Source: Deltaproteobacteria bacterium (GTDB lineage Bacteria; Myxococcota; Myxococcia; Myxococcales; SZAS-1). From it: 64,000 bases of DNA. The notes beneath the pieces are model-generated. The model was not told where the DNA came from. It did no database searches and saw only the letters and a list, made by a program, of their open reading frames with translations. Position 1 is the stretch's first letter. Every line of letters starts with the position of its first letter. A program made the translations under genes and the position numbers. Shown piece by piece: positions 33,273-42,148 of the stretch. Location: assembly GCA_018266075.1 (NCBI GenBank), contig JAFEBB010000028.1:25666-89665 (forward strand), written 5' to 3'.

Positions 33273-34046
33273 TCAGCCTGCGAGCACCTGGAGCAGCTCG
33301 CGCGGCGTGTTGGTGATGATCCCGTCCACGCCCCAACTTGCGAGCGTGCGCGCGCGCGCGGGCTCGTCCACGGTCCAGGTCCAGACGGCGAAGCCGGCAG
33401 CGTGCCAGGCACGGACCCGCATCTCATCGATGAGCACGTGCTCCGGATGCACAGCCTGTGCGAGCGACAACGGCCCGATGAGTGCGCCCTGCGCCCAGAC
33501 CGGCCCATCCTGCTCGTAGAGAAATCCCTGCGGCAGCGTCGGAGAGAAGAGTCGCGCGCGGACGAGCTCCAGCGGATTGAACGACGAGAGCACCACGCGA
33601 TCTTCGGCGCGCAGGTCCTTCACGATGCGCGCGACTTTTCGAGCCAGCCCGCCGTCCACCCAGCGGCTGTCCTTGAGCTCGATGTTCACCCGCAGTGAAG
33701 GCAGCGCCTCGAGCACTTCCTCCAGAATCGGGATCTGGGCGCGCGGCCTCCACGCGGGCATGTACGCGGCGACGTTGTGCGTGCGCAGCTCCGCGAGCGA
33801 AGCCTCCACCACGCACACGTGCGCGTTCGCGAGCCGATCGAGCCAGAGGTCGTGACAGACCACCACCTCGCCGGAGCCGCAGACCATCACGTCGAGCTCC
33901 ACACCGTCGGCGCCTTCGGCCTGGGCGAGCTGGAACGACTCGATGGTGTTCTCGGGTGCGCGCGCGCTCGCGCCACGATGTCCAAACACGAGCGGCCGGC
34001 CGGGCGCGCGCGGGTAGGTCCGCACCACGCGGTCGACGCCGCGCAT
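33273..34046 (-). CDS. Glycerophosphodiester phosphodiesterase
   Basis: A 257-residue TIM-barrel enzyme that splits glycerophosphodiesters to sn-glycerol-3-phosphate and an alcohol. Catalytic residues are in GHRGASARAPENTIESF (His-Arg, Glu-Asn) and GVELDVMVCGSGEVVVCHD (Glu, Asp and second His). The end carries WTVDEPARARTLASWGVDGIITNTP, typical of the family. There is no signal peptide, so it acts in the cytoplasm. ATG at 34046 directly follows the stop of the 51-residue membrane protein gene. Confidence 0.92.
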   Translation of the reverse strand: MRGVDRVVRTYPRAPGRPLVFGHRGASARAPENTIESFQLAQAEGADGVELDVMVCGSGEVVVCHDLWLDRLANAHVCVVEASLAELRTHNVAAYMPAWRPRAQIPILEEVLEALPSLRVNIELKDSRWVDGGLARKVARIVKDLRAEDRVVLSSFNPLELVRARLFSPTLPQGFLYEQDGPVWAQGALIGPLSLAQAVHPEHVLIDEMRVRAWHAAGFAVWTWTVDEPARARTLASWGVDGIITNTPRELLQVLAG

Positions 34047-34202
34047 TCAGACCTCCGGCGTCCGGCCGCGCACGCGATCCACCGTGCGCCCCACGAAGTT
34101 GGCCACGCTCGGCACCACGCTCGGCAGGAAGATCAGCACCGCCGTGACGCCCACGAGCAGCAGGTCGCCGGTCTGGAGGTTGAGCTGGCTCAGAAAGCCC
34201 AT
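34047..34202 (-). CDS. 51-residue membrane protein fused by position to the GDPD gene
   Basis: The protein starts MGFLSQLNLQTGDLLLVGVT, has one membrane helix (LLLVGVTAVLIFLPSVVPSV) and an amphipathic basic segment (ANFVGRTVDRVRGRTPEV). This short helix plus amphipathic layout resembles TatA-type proteins, but I see no TatA FG-P-xx-L motif. Its TGA abuts the ATG of the phosphodiesterase with no gap, so coupled translation is likely. Real coding is supported by position and codon use; function unknown. Confidence 0.6.
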   Translation of the reverse strand: MGFLSQLNLQTGDLLLVGVTAVLIFLPSVVPSVANFVGRTVDRVRGRTPEV

Positions 34203-34220
34203 GTGGCTGGTTATAAGCCG

Positions 34221-34901
34221 TCAGCTGGCGACGCGCATGCGCCACCGCAAGACCGGGATTCCCTCGCGACGCGCGCGCCGCGAGAGCAGCCACTGCGGAT
34301 TCACCGCGTGCGCGTGGCCCACCTCGCGGAGCATGGGCAGATCACTGCGCGAGTCGGAGTAGGCGTAGCTCTGCGAGAGGTCCACGTTGCGCTCGGCCGC
34401 GAAGGTGCGCACCCGACCGACCTTCGCCTCGCCGAAGCAGAGATCCTCGGGCGAGAAGTCGGCGGCGATGCGGCCGTCGCGAACGGGCGTGCGGGAGGCG
34501 AGCACGTGCTCGATGCCCAGGCGCTCCGCGAGCAGGCGCGCGGCGTACTCCGGGCCGCCGGTGACCACGGCCTGCACGTGGCCCTGCGACTTGTGCCAGC
34601 GGATCCGGTCGACGGCCTCCGCCCAGACGTTGCGCTGAACGTGCTCGTCCATCACCTGGGCCATCACCCGCTCGGCCTCGTCGACCTTCCAGCCCACGAC
34701 GAGGTCGCTCGCCGCGCGGTGGATGCCCTCGGCGGTGAGCAGGTTCAGCTTGTAGAGCACGTTGTACGCGGCCATCACCGCGAGCCGACGCTTCTGCATC
34801 TGCCCGCGCGCGACGAGGTGGCGCACCAGATAGCCGGTGACCGCTCCGTCGATGAGCGTCCCGTCGAGATCCCAGAAAGCTGCGACTGCCGGCCCGGCCA
34901 T
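34221..34901 (-). CDS. HAD-superfamily IB phosphatase (SerB/CicA-like)
   Basis: A 226-residue cytoplasmic phosphomonoesterase. Motif I is FWDLDGTLIDG (nucleophile and acid Asp), motif II is VVTGG, and the last acidic motif is YSDSRSDLPML. The end, AHAVNPQWLLSRRARREGIPVLRW, is typical of subfamily IB enzymes related to phosphoserine phosphatase and CicA. The substrate cannot be told by eye. Lies upstream of the 51-residue gene, 18 bases apart, and is divergent from the XdhC gene. Confidence 0.85.
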   Translation of the reverse strand: MAGPAVAAFWDLDGTLIDGAVTGYLVRHLVARGQMQKRRLAVMAAYNVLYKLNLLTAEGIHRAASDLVVGWKVDEAERVMAQVMDEHVQRNVWAEAVDRIRWHKSQGHVQAVVTGGPEYAARLLAERLGIEHVLASRTPVRDGRIAADFSPEDLCFGEAKVGRVRTFAAERNVDLSQSYAYSDSRSDLPMLREVGHAHAVNPQWLLSRRARREGIPVLRWRMRVAS

Positions 34902-34993
34902 GGCTCCATATCAACCAACACGGGCCCATTACGCAACCGCCCCAGCCGGAGCCTCGGGTGATCCGCGCGGAAAGCCGCGCTACGCTTGGGTTC

Positions 34994-35809
34994 ATGTCGC
35001 CGGATGAACTGCACGGCAAGCTGGCGGAGCTCGCGCGCGAGGGTCGGCGCTTCGTGCTCGCGCTCGTGGTGGACACCTCGGGCTCGTCGCCGCAGAAGCC
35101 GGGCGCGCGGCTCGCGCTCGTCGACGACGGCCGGCTCCTGGGCACCATCGGCGGCGGCGCCATCGAGAAGCAGGTCGTCGACGCCGCCCAGGCCCTGCTC
35201 GACACGCCCTCTGCTCCGCCCACGCGCTTGCTGGAGACGCACCTCACGCACGATCTGGGCATGTGCTGCGGCGGCTCCATGACCGTGTTTCTCGAGCGGC
35301 ACGAGCCGGCAGCGATGCTCTGGCTCTTCGGCGCCGGGCACGTGAACCGTGCGCTCGCGGCAGCTGCAGCCGACGTGGGCTTTCGCGTGTCGGTCGTCGA
35401 CGAGCGCGAGGAGTGGCTCACGGCCGAGCGCTTCCCGCGCGCGAATCGGATCCACGAGGATCCGAAGCTGGCTGCGCGTCGACTCGATTTTCAAGCGCGC
35501 GATCTGGTGGCGGTGGCCACGCACGACCACGCGCTCGACGAAGACGTGCTGGTCGCGCTCGCGGGAAAGCCGCTCTCGTACCTGGGCTGCATCGGCAGCG
35601 CGCGAAAAGCGATCCGCTTTCGGGAGCGGCTCTCGGCGCGCGGGCTCTCGCCGGAGGACGTGGCGCGCATGCAGATGCCCATGGGCCTCGACATCGGCGC
35701 GCAGACGCCCGAAGAGATCGCCATCGCCATCGTGGCCGCGCTGATCCGTGCGCGAGCCGCGCAGGCAGCGCGCGCGAATGGGCCGCGCGTGGTCAAGGCG
35801 AGCGATTAA
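34994..35809 (+). CDS. XdhC/CoxI family protein
   Basis: XdhC-type proteins bind and sulfurate the molybdenum cofactor before insertion into xanthine dehydrogenase-like enzymes. The 271-residue protein has the XdhC-CoxI domain (TSGSSPQKPGARLALVDDGRLLGTIGGGAIE), the Cys pair MCCGG, and a C-terminal Rossmann domain (LWLFGAGHVNRALAAAA, then YLGCIGSARKAIRFRERL). ATG at 34994 is preferred to GTG-type starts upstream. No molybdo-enzyme gene lies nearby. Confidence 0.88.
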   Translation: MSPDELHGKLAELAREGRRFVLALVVDTSGSSPQKPGARLALVDDGRLLGTIGGGAIEKQVVDAAQALLDTPSAPPTRLLETHLTHDLGMCCGGSMTVFLERHEPAAMLWLFGAGHVNRALAAAAADVGFRVSVVDEREEWLTAERFPRANRIHEDPKLAARRLDFQARDLVAVATHDHALDEDVLVALAGKPLSYLGCIGSARKAIRFRERLSARGLSPEDVARMQMPMGLDIGAQTPEEIAIAIVAALIRARAAQAARANGPRVVKASD

Positions 35810-35817
35810 CCCATCGG

Positions 35818-37161
35818 TTAAGGCCCGACGTAGCGCGCCCGCGGCCGCACCAGGAACTTCTGCGTGCGCTGCTCGAGGATGTGCGCCACCCAGCCCGCGC
35901 TTCGGCCAATGGCGAAGAGCGCCATCGACTGTCCGCGCGCGAGCCCGAGCGCTTTTCCGACGGCGACGGTCGCGAGATCCACGTTCGGGTGCTCGCCGCG
36001 CTCGCGACCCGCAGCGACCAGCGCGAGCACGGTGCGCACGCCGAGGTTGCGCGGCGCGTGATCGTGCGCGGCCTGGAGCAGAGGCACCGCGCGCGGATCG
36101 CCGTGGGGATAGAGCAGGTGCCCGAAGCCGTCGACGACCTCGCCGCGCGCGAGCCGCGCGCGCACCACCTCGCGCACGCGCTCCGGCCGGCCGATCTCTT
36201 CGATGAGCGCCTCCACGCGATCCACGCTGCCTCCGTGCCGCGTGCCGGAGTGCGTGCCCAGCGCTGCGCCCACGCAGGCGTAGAGGTCCGCGCCCGCAGA
36301 GGCGGTGACGCGCGCGGTGAACGTCGAGGCGTTGAGCTCGTGGTCGGCCCAGAGCACCAGCGCGAGGTTCAGCAACTCGGTCGCCGCGCGCGTCGACGGC
36401 GCGCCCACGGCCGCGCCCAGCGACTCGGCGATGCTCTCCGCTTGCAGCGTCTTCTCCAACGCGTTCGGCTCACGCGCCATGGCCAGCGACGCGACCATTC
36501 GTCGAATCAGCGTTCGCGAGCGCGCGAGCTCCTGGAGCTGCGGCGCGCCGAACCGATCCGGATCGCGCACCGCGAGCGCCGCCACGATCGCCGAGAGCGC
36601 AGCCGATGGCGGCGTGCCTTTGGGAATCAACGCCGTCCAAAGCGTGCGCGGCAGCCCCGCGTCCACCTGAGGCCAGCGGACCTCTTCTTCGGGCAAGCGC
36701 AGCGTCCAGAGCAGCTCGGCCACGCGCTCGAAGGAGACGCCGCGCGCGGCGAGCGTCGTGGCGGCGTGACCGGCGTAGCGCGGACCGCCCGGGCCGATGT
36801 CGGAGATGGCCGACTCGAGCACCGGCTCGCCCCAGCGGAGCGCGGCCGCGGCGACCGGGCCGTGTCCCGAGCGCGCCTCCTGGCGAACCCGGAGTCGCTC
36901 CAGATCGCTCTTCACGTACTTCCGCGCGCGCCGACCTTCGCCGGTCACGCTGCGGACCAGACCGCGGCTCACGTACGCGTAGAGCGTGGGCTTTTTGATG
37001 TTGAGGAAGCGCACCGCCTCCGCGGCAGTGAGCAGAACCTCGTCCGACCCCGTCCCCGAGACCGGTTGCCGAGCCCCGTCGCCTTCGGCGCCGACGCGAC
37101 CGGCGGGTCTCGGGGACTTCTTAGGTTGATTGTCGAATCCACGTTGATCAACCTTGGCCAT
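35818..37161 (-). CDS. Citrate synthase-family protein with N-terminal DNA-binding domain
   Basis: A 447-residue protein. Residues ~42-90 form a MerR/excisionase-type helix-turn-helix (LLTAAEAVRFLNIKKPTLYAYVSRGLVRS). The rest is a citrate synthase fold: DHELNASTFTARVTAS (first His), RHGGSVDRVEALI, GFGHLLYPHGDPRA (second His, but Leu-Leu where the family has Arg-Val/Ile), HPNVDLATVAVG (Asp), GRSAGWVAHILEQ. The first 40 residues are low-complexity. It is divergent, 38 bases, from a second citrate synthase. A regulator, enzyme or both. Confidence 0.82.
   Translation of the reverse strand: MAKVDQRGFDNQPKKSPRPAGRVGAEGDGARQPVSGTGSDEVLLTAAEAVRFLNIKKPTLYAYVSRGLVRSVTGEGRRARKYVKSDLERLRVRQEARSGHGPVAAAALRWGEPVLESAISDIGPGGPRYAGHAATTLAARGVSFERVAELLWTLRLPEEEVRWPQVDAGLPRTLWTALIPKGTPPSAALSAIVAALAVRDPDRFGAPQLQELARSRTLIRRMVASLAMAREPNALEKTLQAESIAESLGAAVGAPSTRAATELLNLALVLWADHELNASTFTARVTASAGADLYACVGAALGTHSGTRHGGSVDRVEALIEEIGRPERVREVVRARLARGEVVDGFGHLLYPHGDPRAVPLLQAAHDHAPRNLGVRTVLALVAAGRERGEHPNVDLATVAVGKALGLARGQSMALFAIGRSAGWVAHILEQRTQKFLVRPRARYVGP
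37124..37153. promoter_or_regulatory. Inverted repeat near the divergent citrate synthase starts
   Basis: GGTTGAT (37124-37130) and ATCAACC (37147-37153) are inverted repeats 16 bases apart, and the right one lies in a perfect palindrome GTTGATCAAC (37143-37152). They fall at the 5' end of the DNA-binding citrate synthase gene, beside the 38-base divergent gap. GTTAAC at 37164 is another short palindrome. Autoregulation is a reasonable inference. Confidence 0.4.
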
Positions 37162-37199
37162 GCGTTAACCCTAGCCCTGACCCAACCCGGAGTCACCGC

Positions 37200-38309
37200 A
37201 TGGAAACGCGAAGCGCAAAGCCCAGCAGCAATGGACTGGAGGGCGTGGTGGCCGCAGAGACGCGGCTCTCGGACGTCGACGGCGAGCGGGGCAAGCTCAC
37301 CATCGCCGGCCACGACGTGGAACGGCTCGCCCTGGCGGCCACGTTCGAGGACGCCTGCGCGCTCCTCGCGGACGGCCACCTCCCCGACGCCGCCGGGCGT
37401 GCGCGCTGGAAGGCGCAGCTCGGGCAGGCGCGCGTGGAGGCGTTCGCGCAGCTCGAGAAGCTCGGCGACGCGCTCGATCAACCCGATGGCATGGACGCGC
37501 TTCGCTCGGCCGTGGCGCACCTGCGTCCGGGCGATCGCGGGACGCTCAGCGAGGCCGCGCGGGTCATCGGCGCCACGTCGTACTTCGCGGCGGCGTGGGC
37601 CCGGAAGCAGGCGGGGCTGCCCGCGCTCGCACCGGATCCGGATCGGTCCGCGGCCAGCGACTACCTGCGCCTGGTGCGCGGCGCCGAGCCTTCGCCCGCT
37701 GAAGTTCAGGGGCTCGACGCGTATCTGGTGACCGTCGTGGACCACGGCATGAACGCCTCGACGTTCACCGCGCGTGTGGTCGCGAGCACCGGCTCGGATC
37801 GCGTGAGCGCGATCGTGGCCGCGCTGGGCGCGCTCAAGGGACCGCTGCACGGCGGCGCGCCCGGGCCGGTCCTGGACATGCTCGACGCTGTCGGTTCTCC
37901 CGCGCGCGCCGAGGCGTGGCTCGAGGCGGAGCTGAAGGCCGGCCGGCGCATCATGGGCATGGGGCACCGCATCTATCGCGTACGCGATCCGCGCGCGGCG
38001 GTGCTGGAGCGGGCCATCGAACGGCTCGAAAAGAGCGGGACGTCCACCGGCCGGCTCGCGTTGGCGCGCGCGGTGGAGCAAGCGGCCGAGGGGGCATTGC
38101 GCGCGCGCCATCCGGATCGCCCGCTCGCGGCGAACGTGGAGTTCTACACCGCGGTGCTGCTCGACACGCTCGGCCTGCCGCGCACGCTCTTCTCGCCCAC
38201 GTTCGCGGTGGGGCGCGTGGCGGGTTGGAGCGCGCACGTCGACGAGCAGCGCGCCGTGGGCAAGCTGATTCGGCCGCAGAGCAAGTACGTCGGTCCGTTG
38301 CCGAGCTAG
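37200..38309 (+). CDS. Citrate synthase-like enzyme
   Basis: A 369-residue citrate or 2-methylcitrate synthase, condensing an acyl-CoA with oxaloacetate. Motifs: TVVDHGMNASTFTARVVAST (first His), GALKGPLHGGAPG, GMGHRIYRVRDPRA (second His), and GRVAGWSAHVDEQRA. At the third catalytic position the usual Asp of NVDFY is Glu (AANVEFYTAV), seen in some paralogues. ATG at 37200. Divergent from the DNA-binding paralogue, which may control it. Substrate not determined. Confidence 0.87.
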   Translation: METRSAKPSSNGLEGVVAAETRLSDVDGERGKLTIAGHDVERLALAATFEDACALLADGHLPDAAGRARWKAQLGQARVEAFAQLEKLGDALDQPDGMDALRSAVAHLRPGDRGTLSEAARVIGATSYFAAAWARKQAGLPALAPDPDRSAASDYLRLVRGAEPSPAEVQGLDAYLVTVVDHGMNASTFTARVVASTGSDRVSAIVAALGALKGPLHGGAPGPVLDMLDAVGSPARAEAWLEAELKAGRRIMGMGHRIYRVRDPRAAVLERAIERLEKSGTSTGRLALARAVEQAAEGALRARHPDRPLAANVEFYTAVLLDTLGLPRTLFSPTFAVGRVAGWSAHVDEQRAVGKLIRPQSKYVGPLPS

Positions 38310-38320
38310 TTCACTCACCT

Positions 38321-38372
38321 GACTCCCCTTCCCCACGGCAGATGGGGAAGGGTCGGGGGATGGGGTTTCGCG
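38321..38372 (-). repeat. CCCCTTCCCC hairpin repeat, copy B
   Basis: Inverted counterpart of 320-372: GACTCCCCTTCCCC, a short loop, GGGGAAGGGTCGGGGGATGGGG and TTTCGCG. It lies 11 bases after the citrate synthase stop and 25 bases before the next gene. It has no T tract on the plus strand, so its role as a terminator is uncertain. Confidence 0.7.
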
Positions 38373-38397
38373 CCCGGAGTCGAGCTAATCTCCCGCC

Positions 38398-38940
38398 ATG
38401 GGCTACGAGCTCTGCCTCCGCCGCAAGGCACCCGACCAGCCGCTCCCCGATGGCGCCGCGATCACCGCCGCGCTCCAGGCCGCGGGCGCCACGGGCGCGG
38501 AAGGTGCGCTCCAGTTCGCCGCGGGCGGCGCCAAGGTGCCTGCCCGGCTCGCTCGCAAGGACGGCGAGCTCCAGGGCGTGGATCTCGAGATTCCCTTCGG
38601 CGCGCCCGACGACGACTTCCGCGCCGCCGTGCTCCTCGGCACCCTGCTCTCGACTCAGCTGAACATGTCGCTCATGGATCCGCAGCTCGGCGGCGAGCTC
38701 ACGCCCGCGCGCGCCGAGGACGCCGTGGGCAGCTGGCGCACCGCCACCAAGTACGCCGTCGACACCGCGGGCATCGTCGAGGACGCCCGCAACATGGCGC
38801 CTGTCGAGCCGCCGCCGCCCGTCATCGGGCCGCGCGGCAAGGCCATGCTCATCGTGCTCGGCGTGCTGGTGGTGGCCTATTTGCTCCTGAGCTGGGTCGT
38901 GGGCGACCTCATCCAGGCGCCGGTGCGACCCATCGACTGA
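38398..38940 (+). CDS. Tail-anchored protein of unknown function
   Basis: A 180-residue protein starting MGYELCLRRKAPDQPLPDG. The first ~140 residues are soluble, with FAAGGAKVPARLARKDGELQGVDLEIPFG and EDAVGSWRTATKYAVDT. One helix near the C-terminus (KAMLIVLGVLVVAYLLLSWVVG) would anchor it in the membrane with the main domain cytoplasmic. No family recognised. It converges on the DUF1844 gene, with an AT-rich palindrome between them. Confidence 0.7.
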   Translation: MGYELCLRRKAPDQPLPDGAAITAALQAAGATGAEGALQFAAGGAKVPARLARKDGELQGVDLEIPFGAPDDDFRAAVLLGTLLSTQLNMSLMDPQLGGELTPARAEDAVGSWRTATKYAVDTAGIVEDARNMAPVEPPPPVIGPRGKAMLIVLGVLVVAYLLLSWVVGDLIQAPVRPID

Positions 38941-38949
38941 AGCCGTCGA

Positions 38950-38963
38950 TATATCGAGATATA
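38950..38963. promoter_or_regulatory. AT-rich palindrome TATATC-GA-GATATA
   Basis: TATATCGAGATATA has perfect 6-bp arms about a GA centre and lies between two converging genes. It shares TATCGAGATA with the sites at 8005 and 18768, and its ATATC/GATAT arms with the perfect palindrome at 19982. Confidence 0.55.
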
Positions 38964-38964
38964 G

Positions 38965-39285
38965 CTACTTCTTCGACGCCTGCACGAAGCGCAGCCGCAG
39001 GTCGTAGAGCACCGCCTCGAGCAGCTTCTGCTCCTCGTCGGTGAGGTTGCCGCGGGTCTTCTCCTGCAAGAGCGCGAGGAGATCGATGGTCTGCTTGGCG
39101 AGGGGCAGGTCCTGCTGCGTCTGGCCGCTCTCGGGGTGCGGCGCCTCGCCCAGGGCGAACGCGGCGCTCGAGGCCAGGCTCACCACGAACGTCCCGAACG
39201 TGACCGGCAGCTCGTGCGGGTTCGGCGCCTCGCTGCTCCCCACCGGCACGGCAGTGCGATCTTGGGGCTTGGAAGGGTCGGACAC
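38965..39285 (-). CDS. DUF1844 family protein
   Basis: A 106-residue cytoplasmic protein. The stretch FGTFVVSLASSAAFALGE, then LPLAKQTIDLLALLQEKTRGNLTDEEQKLLEAVLYDLRLRFVQ, is the complete DUF1844 signature, at the usual length. GTG at 39285 has GGAG 8 bases upstream. It is last in the operon with the 57-residue gene and HtrA, 14 bases after the HtrA stop. No biochemical role is established for the family. Confidence 0.87.
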   Translation of the reverse strand: MSDPSKPQDRTAVPVGSSEAPNPHELPVTFGTFVVSLASSAAFALGEAPHPESGQTQQDLPLAKQTIDLLALLQEKTRGNLTDEEQKLLEAVLYDLRLRFVQASKK

Positions 39286-39299
39286 GGCGCACTCCGCAG

Positions 39300-40631
<1,332 letters not shown>

Positions 40632-40645
40632 GGTGGTGCCGCTCT

Positions 40646-40819
40646 TCAGCCCTGCGAGCCGGTGTCCTCGAGCTTGCTCTCGAACGACGCGCCCTCTTCG
40701 GCCACGTCGGGGAGCTGCTTGAGGGTCTTCTCCAGCTCCTTCTCGGAGACCTCACCGCGGCGAACCAGACGGTCCACCAGACGGCGGTCCATGGTCTTGA
40801 GATCGAGCTCTTGAGCCAT
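40646..40819 (-). CDS. 57-residue acidic protein leading the HtrA operon
   Basis: A 57-residue cytoplasmic protein starting MAQELDLKTMDRRLVDRLVR. It is highly charged, with an Asp/Glu-Lys-rich helix (GEVSEKELEKTLKQLPDVAEEG). ATG at 40819 has GGGGAG 7 bases upstream. The promoter at 40866-40894 lies within any longer upstream reading, which excludes it. It is the first gene before HtrA. No family recognised. Confidence 0.75.
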   Translation of the reverse strand: MAQELDLKTMDRRLVDRLVRRGEVSEKELEKTLKQLPDVAEEGASFESKLEDTGSQG

Positions 40820-40865
40820 CTGCATACTCCCCAGCAATGGCGCGCCTTCTGCGCGCGGCGCGGGA

Positions 40866-40894
40866 CATATAGGAGCGGTCCCTCCCAGTGTCAA
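40866..40894 (-). promoter_or_regulatory. Promoter of the HtrA operon
   Basis: On the minus strand a perfect TTGACA (40894-40889), a 17-base spacer and TATATG (40871-40866) form the best sigma-70 type promoter in the window, 46 bases before the ATG at 40819. Confidence 0.8.
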
Positions 40895-40904
40895 ACGGAC
40901 GGTC

Positions 40905-41114
40905 CACTGCCTGACGGGCGAAGTGGACGATCTCCTCGCCGGTGCGCTCGGTGGGCGTGAGCATGATCAGCACCAGCTTGATGGGCTCGTCCTCGGTGAT
41001 GCCCGGCTTGAGCACGAGCTGGCGCACGCCCTCGCGGTAGAAGCGCACGGGCACGTTCTCGCCGCCCTCGCCGCTCCAGAGCGGCTGGTCCTCGAGGGTG
41101 AAGGCATGCGATTC
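40905..41114 (-). pseudogene. Remnant resembling an EIIA-Ntr/PTS domain
   Basis: In the 433-base gap between the HtrA operon and ftsX, the minus strand reads ESHAFTLEDQPLWSGEGGEN, VPVRFYREGVRQLVLKPGIT and EDEPIKLVLIMLTPTERTGEEIVHFARQAV. The last segment resembles the EPVHLVFLLLTPxE strand and helix of PTS EIIA-Ntr-like domains. No start codon and ribosome site fit, and the frame then runs through the HtrA promoter. It is best read as a decayed fragment. The rest of 40820-41252 shows nothing beyond that promoter. Confidence 0.35.
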
Positions 41115-41252
41115 ATCATGGCACCAGGCGAAAGGGCCAGACCCGACGCGGCCCGTCGTGGCTCCATCCAGGGGTTCGAGCGTGCGCCGCCCGGTCCGGC
41201 CGCACGAAGCACGAGCCACGGTCCACGGCTTTTAAGGCAAGATGCTCCGCGC

Positions 41253-42146
41253 GTGACCAAGCTCTGGCACTTCATCCGCACGTCGTTCTCCGGCCTGCGC
41301 CAGACGCCGTTCGTCCACGGCGTGGCGGTGCTCACCCTCGCGGTGGCGCTCTTCGCGGGCGCGCTGGCCCGCGCGGCGCAAGCGGCAGTGGACGGCGTGC
41401 TCGGCAACCTCGGCACCGAGGTGGAGGTCACGCTCTACCTCGCCGAGAGCGCCACGCCGGCCGAGGTGGAGAGCGTGCGCGTGCAAACCGAGCGCGAGTC
41501 GGGCGGCGTGGCAAAGCTGGTCTCACCGGACGAGGCGCTCGCGCGGCTGCGCCAGGAGCTCGGCGGCGACGGCGAGGTGCTCGACGGCCTGCCTGAAAAT
41601 CCGCTGCCGCGCACCATCGAGCTGCAGCCGCCGCCCGGGCCGCCGCAGGCTCAGAAGCTCCGCGAGCTCTCCGCGCGCTGGTCGCACCTGCCGCAGGTGA
41701 CCGGCGTGGACTACGGCCGCGAGTGGATCGACCGCCTCGCCTCGCTGCGACACGCGCTCACCCTGGGTGCCGCGGTGGCGCTCGCGCTGGTGCTGCTCGC
41801 AGCGGTGGTGGTGGTCGCGGCCACGCTGCAGCTGGGCATGTACGCGCGCCGCGACGAGATCGAGATCCAGAAGCTCGTGGGCGCGACGGACGCGTTCGTG
41901 CGCACGCCCTACGTGCTCGAGGGTCTCTTGCAGGGCCTGCTCGGCGCCGCGCTGGCGGTGGCCGGGCTGTACCTCTGTCGCGCGCTGCTCGGGCCGCTGG
42001 TGATGCAGAGCCTGGAGGGGCTGGGGCATTTCCCGCCGGGCGTGTCGCTGACCACGCCGCGGCTGCTGGGCGAAGTGGTGGCCACGGGCGTGGCGCTGGG
42101 CGTGCTCGGTTCAGCGATCGCCGTCGGACGCTTCTTGCGGGTGTGA
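41253..42146 (+). CDS. ftsX: Cell division protein FtsX
   Basis: FtsX is the membrane half of the FtsEX complex, which activates amidases through EnvC-type proteins. The 297-residue protein has an N-terminal helix (GVAVLTLAVALFAGALARAA), a periplasmic loop (~45-170) and three C-terminal helices, with RRDEIEIQKLVGATDAFVRTPYVLEG, the FtsX signature. GTG at 41253. No ftsE ATPase gene lies upstream; it is normally fused into the same operon. An EnvC-like gene starts 2 bases after the stop. Confidence 0.9.
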   Translation: MTKLWHFIRTSFSGLRQTPFVHGVAVLTLAVALFAGALARAAQAAVDGVLGNLGTEVEVTLYLAESATPAEVESVRVQTERESGGVAKLVSPDEALARLRQELGGDGEVLDGLPENPLPRTIELQPPPGPPQAQKLRELSARWSHLPQVTGVDYGREWIDRLASLRHALTLGAAVALALVLLAAVVVVAATLQLGMYARRDEIEIQKLVGATDAFVRTPYVLEGLLQGLLGAALAVAGLYLCRALLGPLVMQSLEGLGHFPPGVSLTTPRLLGEVVATGVALGVLGSAIAVGRFLRV

Positions 42147-42148
42147 CC

